Assembly: GCA_028289095.1 (NCBI GenBank)
Contig: JAQGGY010000014.1
Location: 1-12,863, forward strand
Source of the DNA: Candidatus Saccharimonadota bacterium
GTDB lineage: Bacteria > Patescibacteriota > Saccharimonadia > Saccharimonadales > Saccharimonadaceae
DNA length: 12,863 nucleotides
Reading direction: 5' to 3'
Position 1 is the first letter of the stretch, and each line of letters starts with the position of its first letter. Of this stretch, positions 1 to 7,221 are shown piece after piece. The notes under the pieces were generated by a model. It had not been told where the DNA came from and did no database searches. It was given only the letters and a program-made list of their open reading frames with translations. The position numbers and the translations under genes were made by a program.

Positions 1-255
1 CGATGGGGAACGGTCGTGACGACGGACAAAGTGCATATCAGTATGTATGGTTCGGCGGCGGCAACACTGTGCAGTAGCAATACGGCGAATATCGCTACGA
101 ATGCGACATGGCAGACGATTACAATTACGGCGCCACTTGGTACGTGTACGATAGCAGCAGGGGACACGATCACGCTTAAGATACATGTCGAAGCGGCTCA
201 GAATAACATTGCACGCGCAGGGGAAGTCACGTTCAAATATAGGAGTAAATTCTAA
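1..255 (+). CDS. C-terminal end of a probable secreted/surface protein (5' partial)
   Basis: The reading frame is open from base 1, so this is the last 84 codons or so of a gene that begins upstream of the window; the GTG at 16 need not be a start. The visible part is rich in Thr, Ala, Ile and Asn, with alternating polar and hydrophobic residues (for example ITLKIHVEA and EVTFKYRSKF), as expected for a beta-sandwich domain. It has two cysteines (in TLCSS and GTCTI) that could form a disulfide. This composition matches the protein encoded immediately downstream, which suggests a pair of co-transcribed extracellular proteins. The TAA stop overlaps the next gene's ATG (TAATG), so the two are probably translationally coupled. 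No specific domain is recognised. That it is exported is inference from composition and context, since its N-terminus is not visible. Confidence 0.6.
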   Translation, partial: RWGTVVTTDKVHISMYGSAAATLCSSNTANIATNATWQTITITAPLGTCTIAAGDTITLKIHVEAAQNNIARAGEVTFKYRSKF

Positions 256-3200
256 TGGCGCTGTCGGTACGTCCTCGGTTAAAATTTGCGTCGCCGAAAC
301 GGTATATACAATGGTTCACCGCACTGTCGGGTCGATCAAGACTTATCATCATCAGTATGCTTATCCTCGTTACGGTCGTGATGATTATGCGGCCTGCGCT
401 TGCTGCTACCGTTGACCTGGTGCCGAATGCGACCGTTAGCAATGCATGGACGGCAAATGCTAGCTGTACGACAACTGCACATACCTGTATAGATGAAGGC
501 TCCACGGCAAATACGACTGATTACATCGGTACGGGAACTGCCTTGCAAGAGGTATCGTCTACGTTTGATATGAGTGATCCTACTGGTGTCGGGGTGGCGT
601 CCCAGGTGACTCTTTTTATACATGCAAGAAGTATGGCGAATGTCGGTACGCTATTGGATTCGGTGGATATGAATTTGACGATTGGTGGTACTCCGCTTAC
701 GGTGCAAAACAATGTTATGACAACAGCCTATGCTTGGTACTCGGTAACGTATACGGGTAACTGGTCGCAGACGGATTTAGCAAACATGCAGGCGAGCTTT
801 ACGCGTATCGTCAGAGGTACGGGTTCGGCGACAAGCAATGATGATGATATACGCATTGCCTCGGCGTATGTTCAGGTGACATACACAGCCCCGGTCACTA
901 CCACGCAGGCAGCCTATCGTTTTTATCAGAATGTGAACGATGGGTCGTCGTCATTCACGACTCCAACCGTACGAAGTACTAGTACGTCAGTTACTAATCC
1001 GGTTGATATACCGGTAGGTACTACAGCTGGTGACTTGATTGTCCTTGTGTATGCTGCTGACACGGGTAATATGTCGGCCATGACGTTCCCTAGTGGTTTT
1101 ACGGAAATATCAGCAACGACAAACGGAACGGCTGCGGGGCATTTAAAAATCGCCACCAAAACCGCAACAGGATCAGAGCCAACTACGTATGCGGTCGGTA
1201 TGCCAGTTGATGCGTCTGTTCGTATTGATGCTATAACGATTCAGAATGCCAACACTAGCGTTGCTCCGGTGGTTGCCGCTACACAGACTGCCAGTTCATC
1301 GACGTCCCATACCGCGCCAAGTGTCACACCAACAGGTCCGAATGATTTGTTATTATCGGTCGCCAGCATCAACACGGGTGCGTCTGTCGCTTCAGCTAGC
1401 TGGACGGCGCCAAGCGGGATGACCGAGCTGACGGACTCATTGTCGGATGGATACCTGACGACAACAGTCGCCTCGCAGGCCTTGTTGTCGAACTCGGCGA
1501 CTGGGACGCGGACTTTCGGCCTAACGGCTTCCCGAAGTGACCCTGCGATTACCGCTTCTGTATCGTTTCAAGGGACAGGTTCGGCGACGGGGCCGAGTGT
1601 TGGAACTCCGTTGGCCGCACGCGATACCGCAGCGGTCGCTCCAGTTGCTGGAACGCCATTTCGCTTGCGGCTTAATTTAGAAGTCACGACAGCAGCGGCG
1701 CCGATAGGGTCGGCCGCGTACAAGTTACAGTATGCAGAGCGCGGCTCGGATAATAGCTGTGATGCAACGTTCACAAACGAGTCTTATTCTGACGTAACAA
1801 CTACTTCTGCTATAAAGTTTTACAATAATTCATCTGCGCCTGATGCTGCCAATATGGCCGCATCAGGCAACGACCCTATCAGATCAGGAATAACTCCAAT
1901 AAATCAAACGTACGAGGAGCTGGGCGGTTTTAATAACGTAGCCGCAATCCCAGCAGGGCAGGATGGTATATGGGATTTTTCCCTGACATTTGACGCGAGT
2001 GCACCGGCAGGCCAGTATTGCTTTAGGGCGGTCCGAAATGATAATACGACAATTAATACATATACTGTGATGCCAGAAATCGGTATACGGGCAACCGTTG
2101 ATCAGGCTAGCTATCGCTTTTATACAAACGATGCGACGGCGCCCTCATCTTCGTATACAGCACCAACAGTCCGTAGCTTTAGTACGGCAGGGACTCCTAC
2201 GGTAACAAAACCTTCAAGCATCGTCGCTGGCGATTTGCTCGTAATTGTTTATGCGACGGATTCAGGTGATATAACCTCTATGACAATGCCAAGTGGCTTT
2301 ACGGAAATTGTCGCTATAACGAATGGTAATGGCGCAGGCCACTTAAAAGTAGCGACGAAAGTTGCGACTGGGTCAGAACCCGCATCGTATGTCGTTGGCA
2401 CGCCGTCGAACGCCTCGGTTCGCTTGGATGTACTGTCGGTGCAGGATGTAGAGACAAGCGTCGCACCAGCAGTAGCTAGCGCATTGACTGCCAGTTCATC
2501 GACGACACACGTCGCGCCAAGTGTGACGCCAACCGGGCCTAACGACCTGCTGTTGTCAGTTGCGGCAGCGGCTTATCCATCTAGCGTCCCAACGACTAGC
2601 TGGACTGCTCCAAGTGGCATGACTGAAGTTACTGACTCGTCACCAGATGGCTGGATATCTGCTACTGTGGCTCGTCAGGCACTAGTAAGTGGCGCCGCAA
2701 CAGGAACGAAAACCTTTAGCCTTAGCAGCTCGGCTGCTGTACTGGGCCTGACTGCATCTATATCAATACAGGGTATCCAAACCTCGACTGGGTTAGCCGT
2801 CGGTGCGCCGCTAGCCGCACAAGATACTGTAGCAGTCGGACCGGTAGCAGGAACGCCATTTCGTTTACGTCTGAATCTAGGGGTGACAGATGCAGGTCTT
2901 CTTGCAAACATCTATAAATTACAATATGTAACCAGAATAGGTGGCAGCTGCGCGAACGGTGTTTATTCTGACATTACGACATCTAGTCCGTTAAAGTTTT
3001 ACGACAACGCGACGATTGCGGACGGATATGCATATAGTATCTTGGCGAATGATCCGACGCGCGTTAGCATAACGCCAATCGGACAAACTTACAAAGAAAG
3101 TAACCCATTTACTGTCGCTAGTACGATTGCAGCTGGGCAGGACGGACTATGGGATTTTGCTTTTACGTTCGACGCTTCAGCGCCTGCCGGTGATCGCTAT

Positions 3201-3356
3201 TGCATACGCGCTGTGACAGGCACTGGTGCCGCATTGAACGCCTACACACAATCAGCAGAAGTAATTGTTCCGGGAACTGCCGTAGCGACACTTATGCAGC
3301 AGCTACGCGGCGGGCAGTCAGTTGTAGAAGGTGATAAGAGGAAATTCATATGGTAG
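255..3356 (+). CDS. Large secreted repeat protein, probable surface adhesin/envelope protein
   Basis: Predicted 1033-aa exported protein. The start is supported by AGGAG at 241-245, nine bases upstream, and by overlap with the previous stop. Residues 1-29 are basic, about 30-45 form a hydrophobic segment, and ALA-A near 48-51 resembles a signal peptidase I site. Residues 51-215 form an N-terminal Thr/Ala/Val-rich, probably beta-rich domain. Residues 218-616 and 617-1006 are two tandem copies of a 400-aa unit. Each copy has subdomain A (YRFY, then AGDL-x-V-x-VYA, PSGFTEI, SWTAPSGMTE) and subdomain B (GTPFRLRLNL, YKLQY, IAAGQDG-x-WDF, DASAPAG, YC-x-RAV). Subdomain B resembles one I recall from other CPR surface proteins. 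The six cysteines fall as C71/C78, C502/C589 and C899/C983, suggesting disulfides outside the cell. There is no LPXTG motif and no C-terminal membrane helix; the protein ends in a charged, aromatic tail (KRKFIW). A role in host attachment or the cell surface is inference only. Confidence 0.75.
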   Translation: MALSVRPRLKFASPKRYIQWFTALSGRSRLIIISMLILVTVVMIMRPALAATVDLVPNATVSNAWTANASCTTTAHTCIDEGSTANTTDYIGTGTALQEVSSTFDMSDPTGVGVASQVTLFIHARSMANVGTLLDSVDMNLTIGGTPLTVQNNVMTTAYAWYSVTYTGNWSQTDLANMQASFTRIVRGTGSATSNDDDIRIASAYVQVTYTAPVTTTQAAYRFYQNVNDGSSSFTTPTVRSTSTSVTNPVDIPVGTTAGDLIVLVYAADTGNMSAMTFPSGFTEISATTNGTAAGHLKIATKTATGSEPTTYAVGMPVDASVRIDAITIQNANTSVAPVVAATQTASSSTSHTAPSVTPTGPNDLLLSVASINTGASVASASWTAPSGMTELTDSLSDGYLTTTVASQALLSNSATGTRTFGLTASRSDPAITASVSFQGTGSATGPSVGTPLAARDTAAVAPVAGTPFRLRLNLEVTTAAAPIGSAAYKLQYAERGSDNSCDATFTNESYSDVTTTSAIKFYNNSSAPDAANMAASGNDPIRSGITPINQTYEELGGFNNVAAIPAGQDGIWDFSLTFDASAPAGQYCFRAVRNDNTTINTYTVMPEIGIRATVDQASYRFYTNDATAPSSSYTAPTVRSFSTAGTPTVTKPSSIVAGDLLVIVYATDSGDITSMTMPSGFTEIVAITNGNGAGHLKVATKVATGSEPASYVVGTPSNASVRLDVLSVQDVETSVAPAVASALTASSSTTHVAPSVTPTGPNDLLLSVAAAAYPSSVPTTSWTAPSGMTEVTDSSPDGWISATVARQALVSGAATGTKTFSLSSSAAVLGLTASISIQGIQTSTGLAVGAPLAAQDTVAVGPVAGTPFRLRLNLGVTDAGLLANIYKLQYVTRIGGSCANGVYSDITTSSPLKFYDNATIADGYAYSILANDPTRVSITPIGQTYKESNPFTVASTIAAGQDGLWDFAFTFDASAPAGDRYCIRAVTGTGAALNAYTQSAEVIVPGTAVATLMQQLRGGQSVVEGDKRKFIW
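906..2102 (+). repeat. Coding tandem repeat, copy 1 (about 1.2 kb)
   Basis: Encodes residues 218-616 of the surface protein. It aligns with the next copy at an offset of 1197-1200 bases: YRFY 221/620, SWTAPSGMTE 382/782 and GTPFRLRLNL 466/866. Protein similarity is high but the DNA has diverged at many synonymous positions, so the duplication is not recent. Conserved nucleotide islands remain, such as a 19-base identity at 1286-1304 versus 2486-2504. Confidence 0.85.
2103..3272 (+). repeat. Coding tandem repeat, copy 2 (about 1.17 kb)
   Basis: Encodes residues 617-1006 of the surface protein, the second copy of the A+B unit. Compared with copy 1 it is shorter in subdomain B, around residues 876-900, where the loop before and after YKLQY is reduced. 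The cysteine pair, the GQDG-x-WDF block and the DASAPAG block are kept. After this copy the protein has only the short C-terminal tail. Confidence 0.85.
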
Positions 3357-3381
3357 GCTAAATAGGGAGAGATTATTTTTT

Positions 3382-4248
3382 ATGCCTGAACTACCAGAAG
3401 TCGAAACCGTGCGCCGAGGATTACAGTCGTTAATCATCGGCCGAACTATAAAAAAAGTTAACCATGATACCGAAAAAGGATTTCCTAATGCACCCACTGA
3501 TGTGCGGGCTTTTTTAATCTGCGCCATGATCACTGATGTCCGACGACGGGCAAAAGTACTGCTGATTGACCTGTCGACCGAATATACATTAGTTATTCAT
3601 TTAAAGATGACAGGACAGATGGTCTATCGTGGTGAGCAAGTTTTTGGTGCGGGGCATCCGAACGAAAGTCTAATCGGTGAGTTACCGGATAAGTCGACAC
3701 GCGTGACACTGGAATTTACTGATGGATCGCATCTGTATTTTAATGACCAGCGAAAGTTCGGTTGGATGCGTCTGATGCCGACACTAGAAGTACCGAATAT
3801 TGATTTTATGAAAAAAGTTGGGCCAGAGCCTCTCGAAGCTGATTTTACCGCGCAGGAATTCGCAGGACGATTTATGCGCCGCGGCAAAACCAATATCAAA
3901 GCTGCCATTTTGGATCAGACAGTCGTTGCGGGTGTCGGTAATATTTATGCCGATGAAAGCCTGTGGGGTGCCAAAATCCACCCAAAACGACTTGTAAATA
4001 CAATAACGGACAGTGAATTTATTCTACTGTACACCGAACTACGTGCTGTGATGAATCTGGCAATTGAAAAAGGTGGCTCGACGGATAAAAATTACGTCAA
4101 CGCCGAAGGTAAGAGGGGAAGTTACATGGACTTTGCGCGAGTATTCCGCCGTGAAGGGCTGACCTGTCCTAGGTGTGACGCTGAAATTATTAAATTTAAA
4201 GCGGCCGGCCGCGGAACGCACATTTGTCCCGTTTGTCAGGTACAATAG
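3382..4248 (+). CDS. mutM: Formamidopyrimidine-DNA glycosylase (Fpg/MutM)
   Basis: 288-aa bifunctional DNA glycosylase/AP lyase that removes 8-oxoguanine and formamidopyrimidines in base-excision repair. The start is fixed by chemistry: after Met removal, Pro2 of MPELPEVETVRRGL is the catalytic nucleophile, so the ATG at 3382 is correct and the in-frame upstream codon at 3331 is not. GGGAGAG at 3364-3370 is a plausible, rather distant ribosome site. Visible family residues are P2, E3, K58 in RRRAKVLL, the HLKMTGQ loop at 74-80 (M76 is the likely intercalating residue), the H2TH region with GVGNIYADESLW at 184-195 (N187), and the C-terminal zinc finger with C262, C265, C282 and C285, carrying R277 in the GRGTH turn. 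Length is close to the usual 270-290 aa. holA follows after seven bases, indicating an operon; transcription may come from the surface-protein genes, whose stop is 25 bases upstream. Confidence 0.96.
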   Translation: MPELPEVETVRRGLQSLIIGRTIKKVNHDTEKGFPNAPTDVRAFLICAMITDVRRRAKVLLIDLSTEYTLVIHLKMTGQMVYRGEQVFGAGHPNESLIGELPDKSTRVTLEFTDGSHLYFNDQRKFGWMRLMPTLEVPNIDFMKKVGPEPLEADFTAQEFAGRFMRRGKTNIKAAILDQTVVAGVGNIYADESLWGAKIHPKRLVNTITDSEFILLYTELRAVMNLAIEKGGSTDKNYVNAEGKRGSYMDFARVFRREGLTCPRCDAEIIKFKAAGRGTHICPVCQVQ

Positions 4249-4255
4249 ACACCAG

Positions 4256-5167
4256 ATGATAACCGTATTAACTGGTGAAAATAGTTTCGAAGTGAACCAC
4301 GCGTTGCAAACAATTGTGCGCGGGTTTGATGGTGTCGCCGAAAAGATCGATGGCAGTGAATTGGAACTAAAGCAGCTACCCGATTTAGTGATGGGTGGAA
4401 CGTTATTTGCTGATAAACGTTTAGTAGTGATCAGGCAGCTGTCTGACAGCAAAGCGATCTGGACTGTGTTTAGCGATTGGCTGCCGCGCATAAGTGACGA
4501 TATCCATTTAATATTAGTCGAATCAAAACCTGATAAACGGACAAAGACATATAAAGATTTGCAAAAAGTCGCCACAATAACCGATTATCCAGCATGGTCC
4601 GAGCGTGATATTTCAAAGGCCGAGCAGTGGCTGGCTGGTGAGGCCCGTTCGCTAAACTGCGACATGGATCAGGCGTGTGTGCGGTTAGTCGTGCAACGGG
4701 TTGGTCCAGATCAATGGCTGCTATATCAGGCACTGCAAAAGTTAAGTGTACTCGATGTCATATCGACGGAAATTATCACCGACGTTATCGATGCAAATCC
4801 CACGGAAAACGTGTTCGACTTATTCGAGTCAGCCCTGCGTGGTAATGCGACCAAAGTAAAACAAATGATCGAAACACTGGAATTATCCGAAGATCCCTAC
4901 CGGTTATTCGGGTTGCTAAGTGGACAAGCCTTTCAGCTGGCGGCGCTGGCATTAGCGGGTGACAAGCCAAGTGCAGAAGTCGCTAAGGATTTGGGTGTCC
5001 ACCCGTACGGATTAAGCAAACTATCATCGCATGCACGCAAATTAGGCCGCCCGGGTGCGAAAAAGGTGATTGCTGCGTTTGCCGAAGCAGACGCCGGTAT
5101 GAAAAGTTCCGCTACCGAACCGTGGCTATTAATTGAACGAGCGCTTATTAAAACAGCGACGGTATAG
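4256..5167 (+). CDS. holA: DNA polymerase III delta subunit (clamp loader)
   Basis: 303-aa homologue of HolA, the clamp-loader subunit that opens the beta sliding clamp and so supports processive replication. The ATG at 4256 gives MITVLTGENSFEV, the usual N-terminus of the family; a longer in-frame extension back to 4175 lies inside mutM and was rejected. Family signatures are GGTLFADKRLVVIRQL at 47-62, VFDLFESALRGN at 186-197, YRLFGLL at 215-221, HPYGLSKLSSHARKL at 249-263, and the C-terminal EADAGMKSS-x-EPWLLIERALIK. The protein is somewhat shorter than the roughly 330-345 aa of well-studied homologues. Only seven bases separate it from mutM, and the nearest SD-like AGG (4238-4240) lies within the mutM end, so coupling to mutM translation is likely. 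No clear terminator follows the stop. Confidence 0.92.
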   Translation: MITVLTGENSFEVNHALQTIVRGFDGVAEKIDGSELELKQLPDLVMGGTLFADKRLVVIRQLSDSKAIWTVFSDWLPRISDDIHLILVESKPDKRTKTYKDLQKVATITDYPAWSERDISKAEQWLAGEARSLNCDMDQACVRLVVQRVGPDQWLLYQALQKLSVLDVISTEIITDVIDANPTENVFDLFESALRGNATKVKQMIETLELSEDPYRLFGLLSGQAFQLAALALAGDKPSAEVAKDLGVHPYGLSKLSSHARKLGRPGAKKVIAAFAEADAGMKSSATEPWLLIERALIKTATV

Positions 5168-5190
5168 TATACGCACAGTACGTGTGGCTA

Positions 5191-5219
5191 TTGATTAATC
5201 ATCATGTTTATGCTATTAT
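5191..5219 (+). promoter_or_regulatory. Strong sigma70-type extended -10 promoter for the 5229 gene
   Basis: TTGATT (5191-5196), a 17-base spacer, then TATTAT (5214-5219) preceded by TG at 5211-5212 (extended -10). Transcription would begin about 5225-5227, only two to four bases before the ATG at 5229, so the mRNA is predicted to be nearly leaderless. No Shine-Dalgarno sequence precedes this ATG. Confidence 0.75.
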
Positions 5220-5228
5220 ATATTAAGA

Positions 5229-6596
5229 ATGTCAGTCGAAAAAAACACCGACAATGGCGTCAGTATGCAAATAATATTGCAACCCGTCGATTCTCATCAG
5301 GATACTGATGGTTTTCAGGCGTATGCACCGCATACGACATTCGGTTTGTCGGCCGTAAAACGTCATGACAGAATAGTAGGTCACCTTTTGGACGGAGCAG
5401 AAATCGAGGATGAACTCGAACGCCACCTTGCTGCGCAAGAACGAGCTGTAAACAAGATTACACCCCGTGATGGCCAGGTTATGTACGCGCTTGGTAAAAT
5501 AGCGCGACGCAGTGTCGACAAGGATGACTGGCAGATATTAAGTGATCCGTTTAGGCAGCCAGAATTGCTTGAAAAAGCTGTCTACCATCATGCAATCGAA
5601 TACTATAAGGAACATTCCGAAAGTGACGACGAGCTTGATAAAATCAGATACTCACTCCAGGGACTTGATGCGGCTGAATCTGCTGCGTTAAGCAAATATA
5701 TGACTGACAATGCGGCCTCATTTTTGCGTCAGTCCAAGGATGTGAACGCACCGGAAGAAACACTAAGCTGGCAAGACTGGTTGGCGAAAAAGGCGACTAA
5801 CGAACAACTGCTAAACATCCTGCAATGGCACGCCCATGTCTCTGGCGAACAGTTAACTCATCCCGAAATAAACGAGCAAATCGCAGGCAAAAAAGCAGTT
5901 TTTAAAGAAATGCTGCCACACCTTATCGATGCGGGTATATTAGCCCCTCAGGCAAGTAGTGCTATCAAATCTATAGATGCTATCAATGTGCGGATTAATG
6001 ACGTGTTCGATACGCTCATTAAAGGGCGGGCAGGCTATCATACGTCTGGCACTGAATATGTCGTGATACAGCAGGGTACCGGTGCGACGGCCGACGAGCG
6101 ATACCGTAGCTTATCCTATAACATCGACGACGTGACCTTTCACGAGCTGACGCATGCGACTTTGGCAAATAATTATAATGTTGGTAACGAGGTAATGGAT
6201 GCACGCTGGTTAAATGAAACGCTAACAGAGCGAATCGCACAATTATTCAAAGAGCTTGATGCCGGCGAGGATTACCAAGGCATGCCAGCGTATTGGGACG
6301 AAGATAGATTACTCACCAGAATGCTCGATGGAGATGCTGGTGGTGTTGCAGTGGACATGACAGTAGCAACCCGAGCATATAGTGGAGGAAAGCAAGAACT
6401 GGCTGACTTTACTTCTGCACTTGATGATGCCTGGGGTACCGATAACGCGTTAGCGAAAATATCTACTATGGTAGCGACAGTAGAGGCGGCATCTGAAGCT
6501 AGCGGTGTATCGCGGCAGAGGGAGCGGCAAATACAAGCCGTACATGTCGTAGCGAATCTACTAGAATTAATGCCGGAACGAGTATTTGATCGGTAA
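5229..6596 (+). CDS. HExxH zinc-peptidase-like protein (gluzincin type), cytoplasmic
   Basis: 455-aa protein with no signal peptide or membrane segment. The C-terminal half has a clear metalloprotease signature: FHELTHA with H305, E306 and H309, followed 21 residues later by WLNETLTE, where E330 fits the third zinc ligand of the gluzincin pattern HExxH...WL(N/S)EGLAE. The normal Gly after that Glu is replaced by Thr. Residues 1-290 are mostly charged, probably helical (for example ELLEKAVYHHAIEYYKEH), and not recognised; 340-455 are again helical. The sequence supports a zinc-dependent peptidase fold, but the substrate is unknown and activity is unproven. It has its own promoter just upstream and ends at a terminator shared with rpsT, so it is probably monocistronic. 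The ATG at 5229 fits the promoter; a second Met at codon 13 is a less likely start. It may be a lineage-specific family. Confidence 0.7.
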   Translation: MSVEKNTDNGVSMQIILQPVDSHQDTDGFQAYAPHTTFGLSAVKRHDRIVGHLLDGAEIEDELERHLAAQERAVNKITPRDGQVMYALGKIARRSVDKDDWQILSDPFRQPELLEKAVYHHAIEYYKEHSESDDELDKIRYSLQGLDAAESAALSKYMTDNAASFLRQSKDVNAPEETLSWQDWLAKKATNEQLLNILQWHAHVSGEQLTHPEINEQIAGKKAVFKEMLPHLIDAGILAPQASSAIKSIDAINVRINDVFDTLIKGRAGYHTSGTEYVVIQQGTGATADERYRSLSYNIDDVTFHELTHATLANNYNVGNEVMDARWLNETLTERIAQLFKELDAGEDYQGMPAYWDEDRLLTRMLDGDAGGVAVDMTVATRAYSGGKQELADFTSALDDAWGTDNALAKISTMVATVEAASEASGVSRQRERQIQAVHVVANLLELMPERVFDR

Positions 6597-6599
6597 TAA

Positions 6600-6626
6600 A
6601 AAACAACCTACAGCGTAGGTTGTTTT
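6600..6626. terminator. Bidirectional intrinsic terminator between convergent genes
   Basis: Perfect inverted repeat AAAACAACCTAC (6600-6611), loop AGC, GTAGGTTGTTTT (6615-6626). The plus strand ends in T residues, and the A-tract at 6598-6603 gives a U-tract on the minus strand. It lies three bases after the 5229 gene's stop codon and 21 bases beyond the rpsT stop, so it can serve both convergent genes. Confidence 0.9.
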
Positions 6627-6647
6627 AGTATCAGCAGTAACGAAAAA

Positions 6648-7058
6648 CTATTTAGTCGTTTTTTTAGCAACTGGCTTTTTAGCTGGTGCTTTTTTTGCAG
6701 CAGGAGCTTTGGCGGCAGCAGGTTTCGTTGCAGCTGGTTTCTTAGCGGCAGCAGGTGCTGCGGCTGGGGTTTTTGCAGCTTTTGGTGCAGCAGCTTTTTT
6801 CGCTGGAGCTAGCTTGACGCCAGCGTCTTTAGCTACCTTTGCAAGTTGTGATTTGCGGCGGGCAACAGTGTTTTTCTTTAGCAGTTTTTTCTTGACAGCA
6901 GTGTCAAGTTCGCTGTGGGCTTTTGACAAGCCTTCACTAGTAGGTTTTAGCAAGAATGCTTTTGTCGCGTCTTTGATTTCGCGCTTGATACCAACGTTAC
7001 GCTCGTTGCGCTTGATGGTTTGCTTCATTCGTTTGATGGCTGATTTGATAATTGGCAT
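6648..7058 (-). CDS. rpsT: 30S ribosomal protein S20 with long Ala/Lys/Pro-rich C-terminal tail
   Basis: 136-aa S20, a small-subunit protein that binds 16S rRNA. The core (residues 1-83) has the family pattern: IKSAIKRMKQTIKRNERN near the N-terminus and KKKLLKKNTVARRKSQLAK at 57-75. S20 is normally about 85-90 aa. Here residues 84-136 form an extra tail made almost only of Ala, Lys and Pro, with no acidic residue, resembling a histone H1 tail. It is encoded at 6651-6809. The start at 7058 is preceded on the minus strand by AAAGGA, about seven bases from the ATG, and by a near-consensus promoter at 7105-7133. The gene is convergent with the zinc-peptidase gene and divergent from the 7222 gene. 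The tail may contact rRNA or other nucleic acid; that is inference. Confidence 0.92.
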   Translation of the reverse strand: MPIIKSAIKRMKQTIKRNERNVGIKREIKDATKAFLLKPTSEGLSKAHSELDTAVKKKLLKKNTVARRKSQLAKVAKDAGVKLAPAKKAAAPKAAKTPAAAPAAAKKPAATKPAAAKAPAAKKAPAKKPVAKKTTK

Positions 7059-7104
7059 GCTGTTCCTTTAGTTCTTAAAAAGTTATAGATATATTCAAGG
7101 TGTA

Positions 7105-7133
7105 ATTATAGGGGAAAGGGTGATTTTTGTAAA
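7105..7133 (-). promoter_or_regulatory. rpsT promoter
   Basis: On the minus strand, TTTACA (complement of 7128-7133), a 17-base spacer, and TATAAT (complement of 7105-7110), close to the sigma70 consensus. The predicted start of transcription near 7098 leaves a leader of about 40 bases containing the AAAGGA ribosome site. Confidence 0.85.
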
Positions 7134-7147
7134 GTGTTAACATGTTG

Positions 7148-7177
7148 TTGACTGTTCCAAACTACTTATGGTATAGT
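7148..7177 (+). promoter_or_regulatory. Promoter of the 7222 gene
   Basis: TTGACT (7148-7153), an 18-base spacer, and TATAGT (7172-7177) preceded by TG at 7169-7170 (extended -10). Predicted start is about 7184, giving a leader near 38 bases with TAGGA (7206-7210) as ribosome site 11 bases before the ATG. Its -35 is 14 bases from the rpsT -35, with the palindrome AACATGTT (7139-7146) between them. Confidence 0.8.
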
Positions 7178-7221
7178 TGGGTCAAATCTCTGACAAAATA
7201 AAAAGTAGGAAAATACCTTAA

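Noticed and set aside
906..3272. Tandem 1.2-kb repeat as a mobile element or recent duplication
   Set aside because: The repeat is in frame within one protein, lacks terminal repeats or a transposase, and the copies differ at many synonymous sites, so it is an old domain duplication.
3331..3381. In-frame upstream extension of mutM (17 extra residues)
   Set aside because: Fpg needs Pro as the residue after the initiator Met for catalysis, so the start must be the ATG at 3382; the extension also overlaps the preceding gene.
4175..4255. In-frame upstream extension of holA inside mutM
   Set aside because: It would overlap the mutM zinc-finger coding region by 74 bases, and the family N-terminus begins at MITVLTGEN (4256).
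4039..4575. Long minus-strand open frame (178 aa) across the mutM/holA junction
   Set aside because: It is antisense to two well-supported genes, has no recognisable domain and no ribosome site that I can see; treated as a shadow frame.
5174..5186. Small hairpin CACA-GTACG-TGTG after holA as a terminator
   Set aside because: Only four base pairs and no U-tract follow; too weak to support.
6709..7071. Plus-strand open frame antisense to rpsT, rich in Ala and Phe
   Set aside because: Its composition is the direct mirror of the Ala/Lys-rich S20 tail; no independent coding signal.
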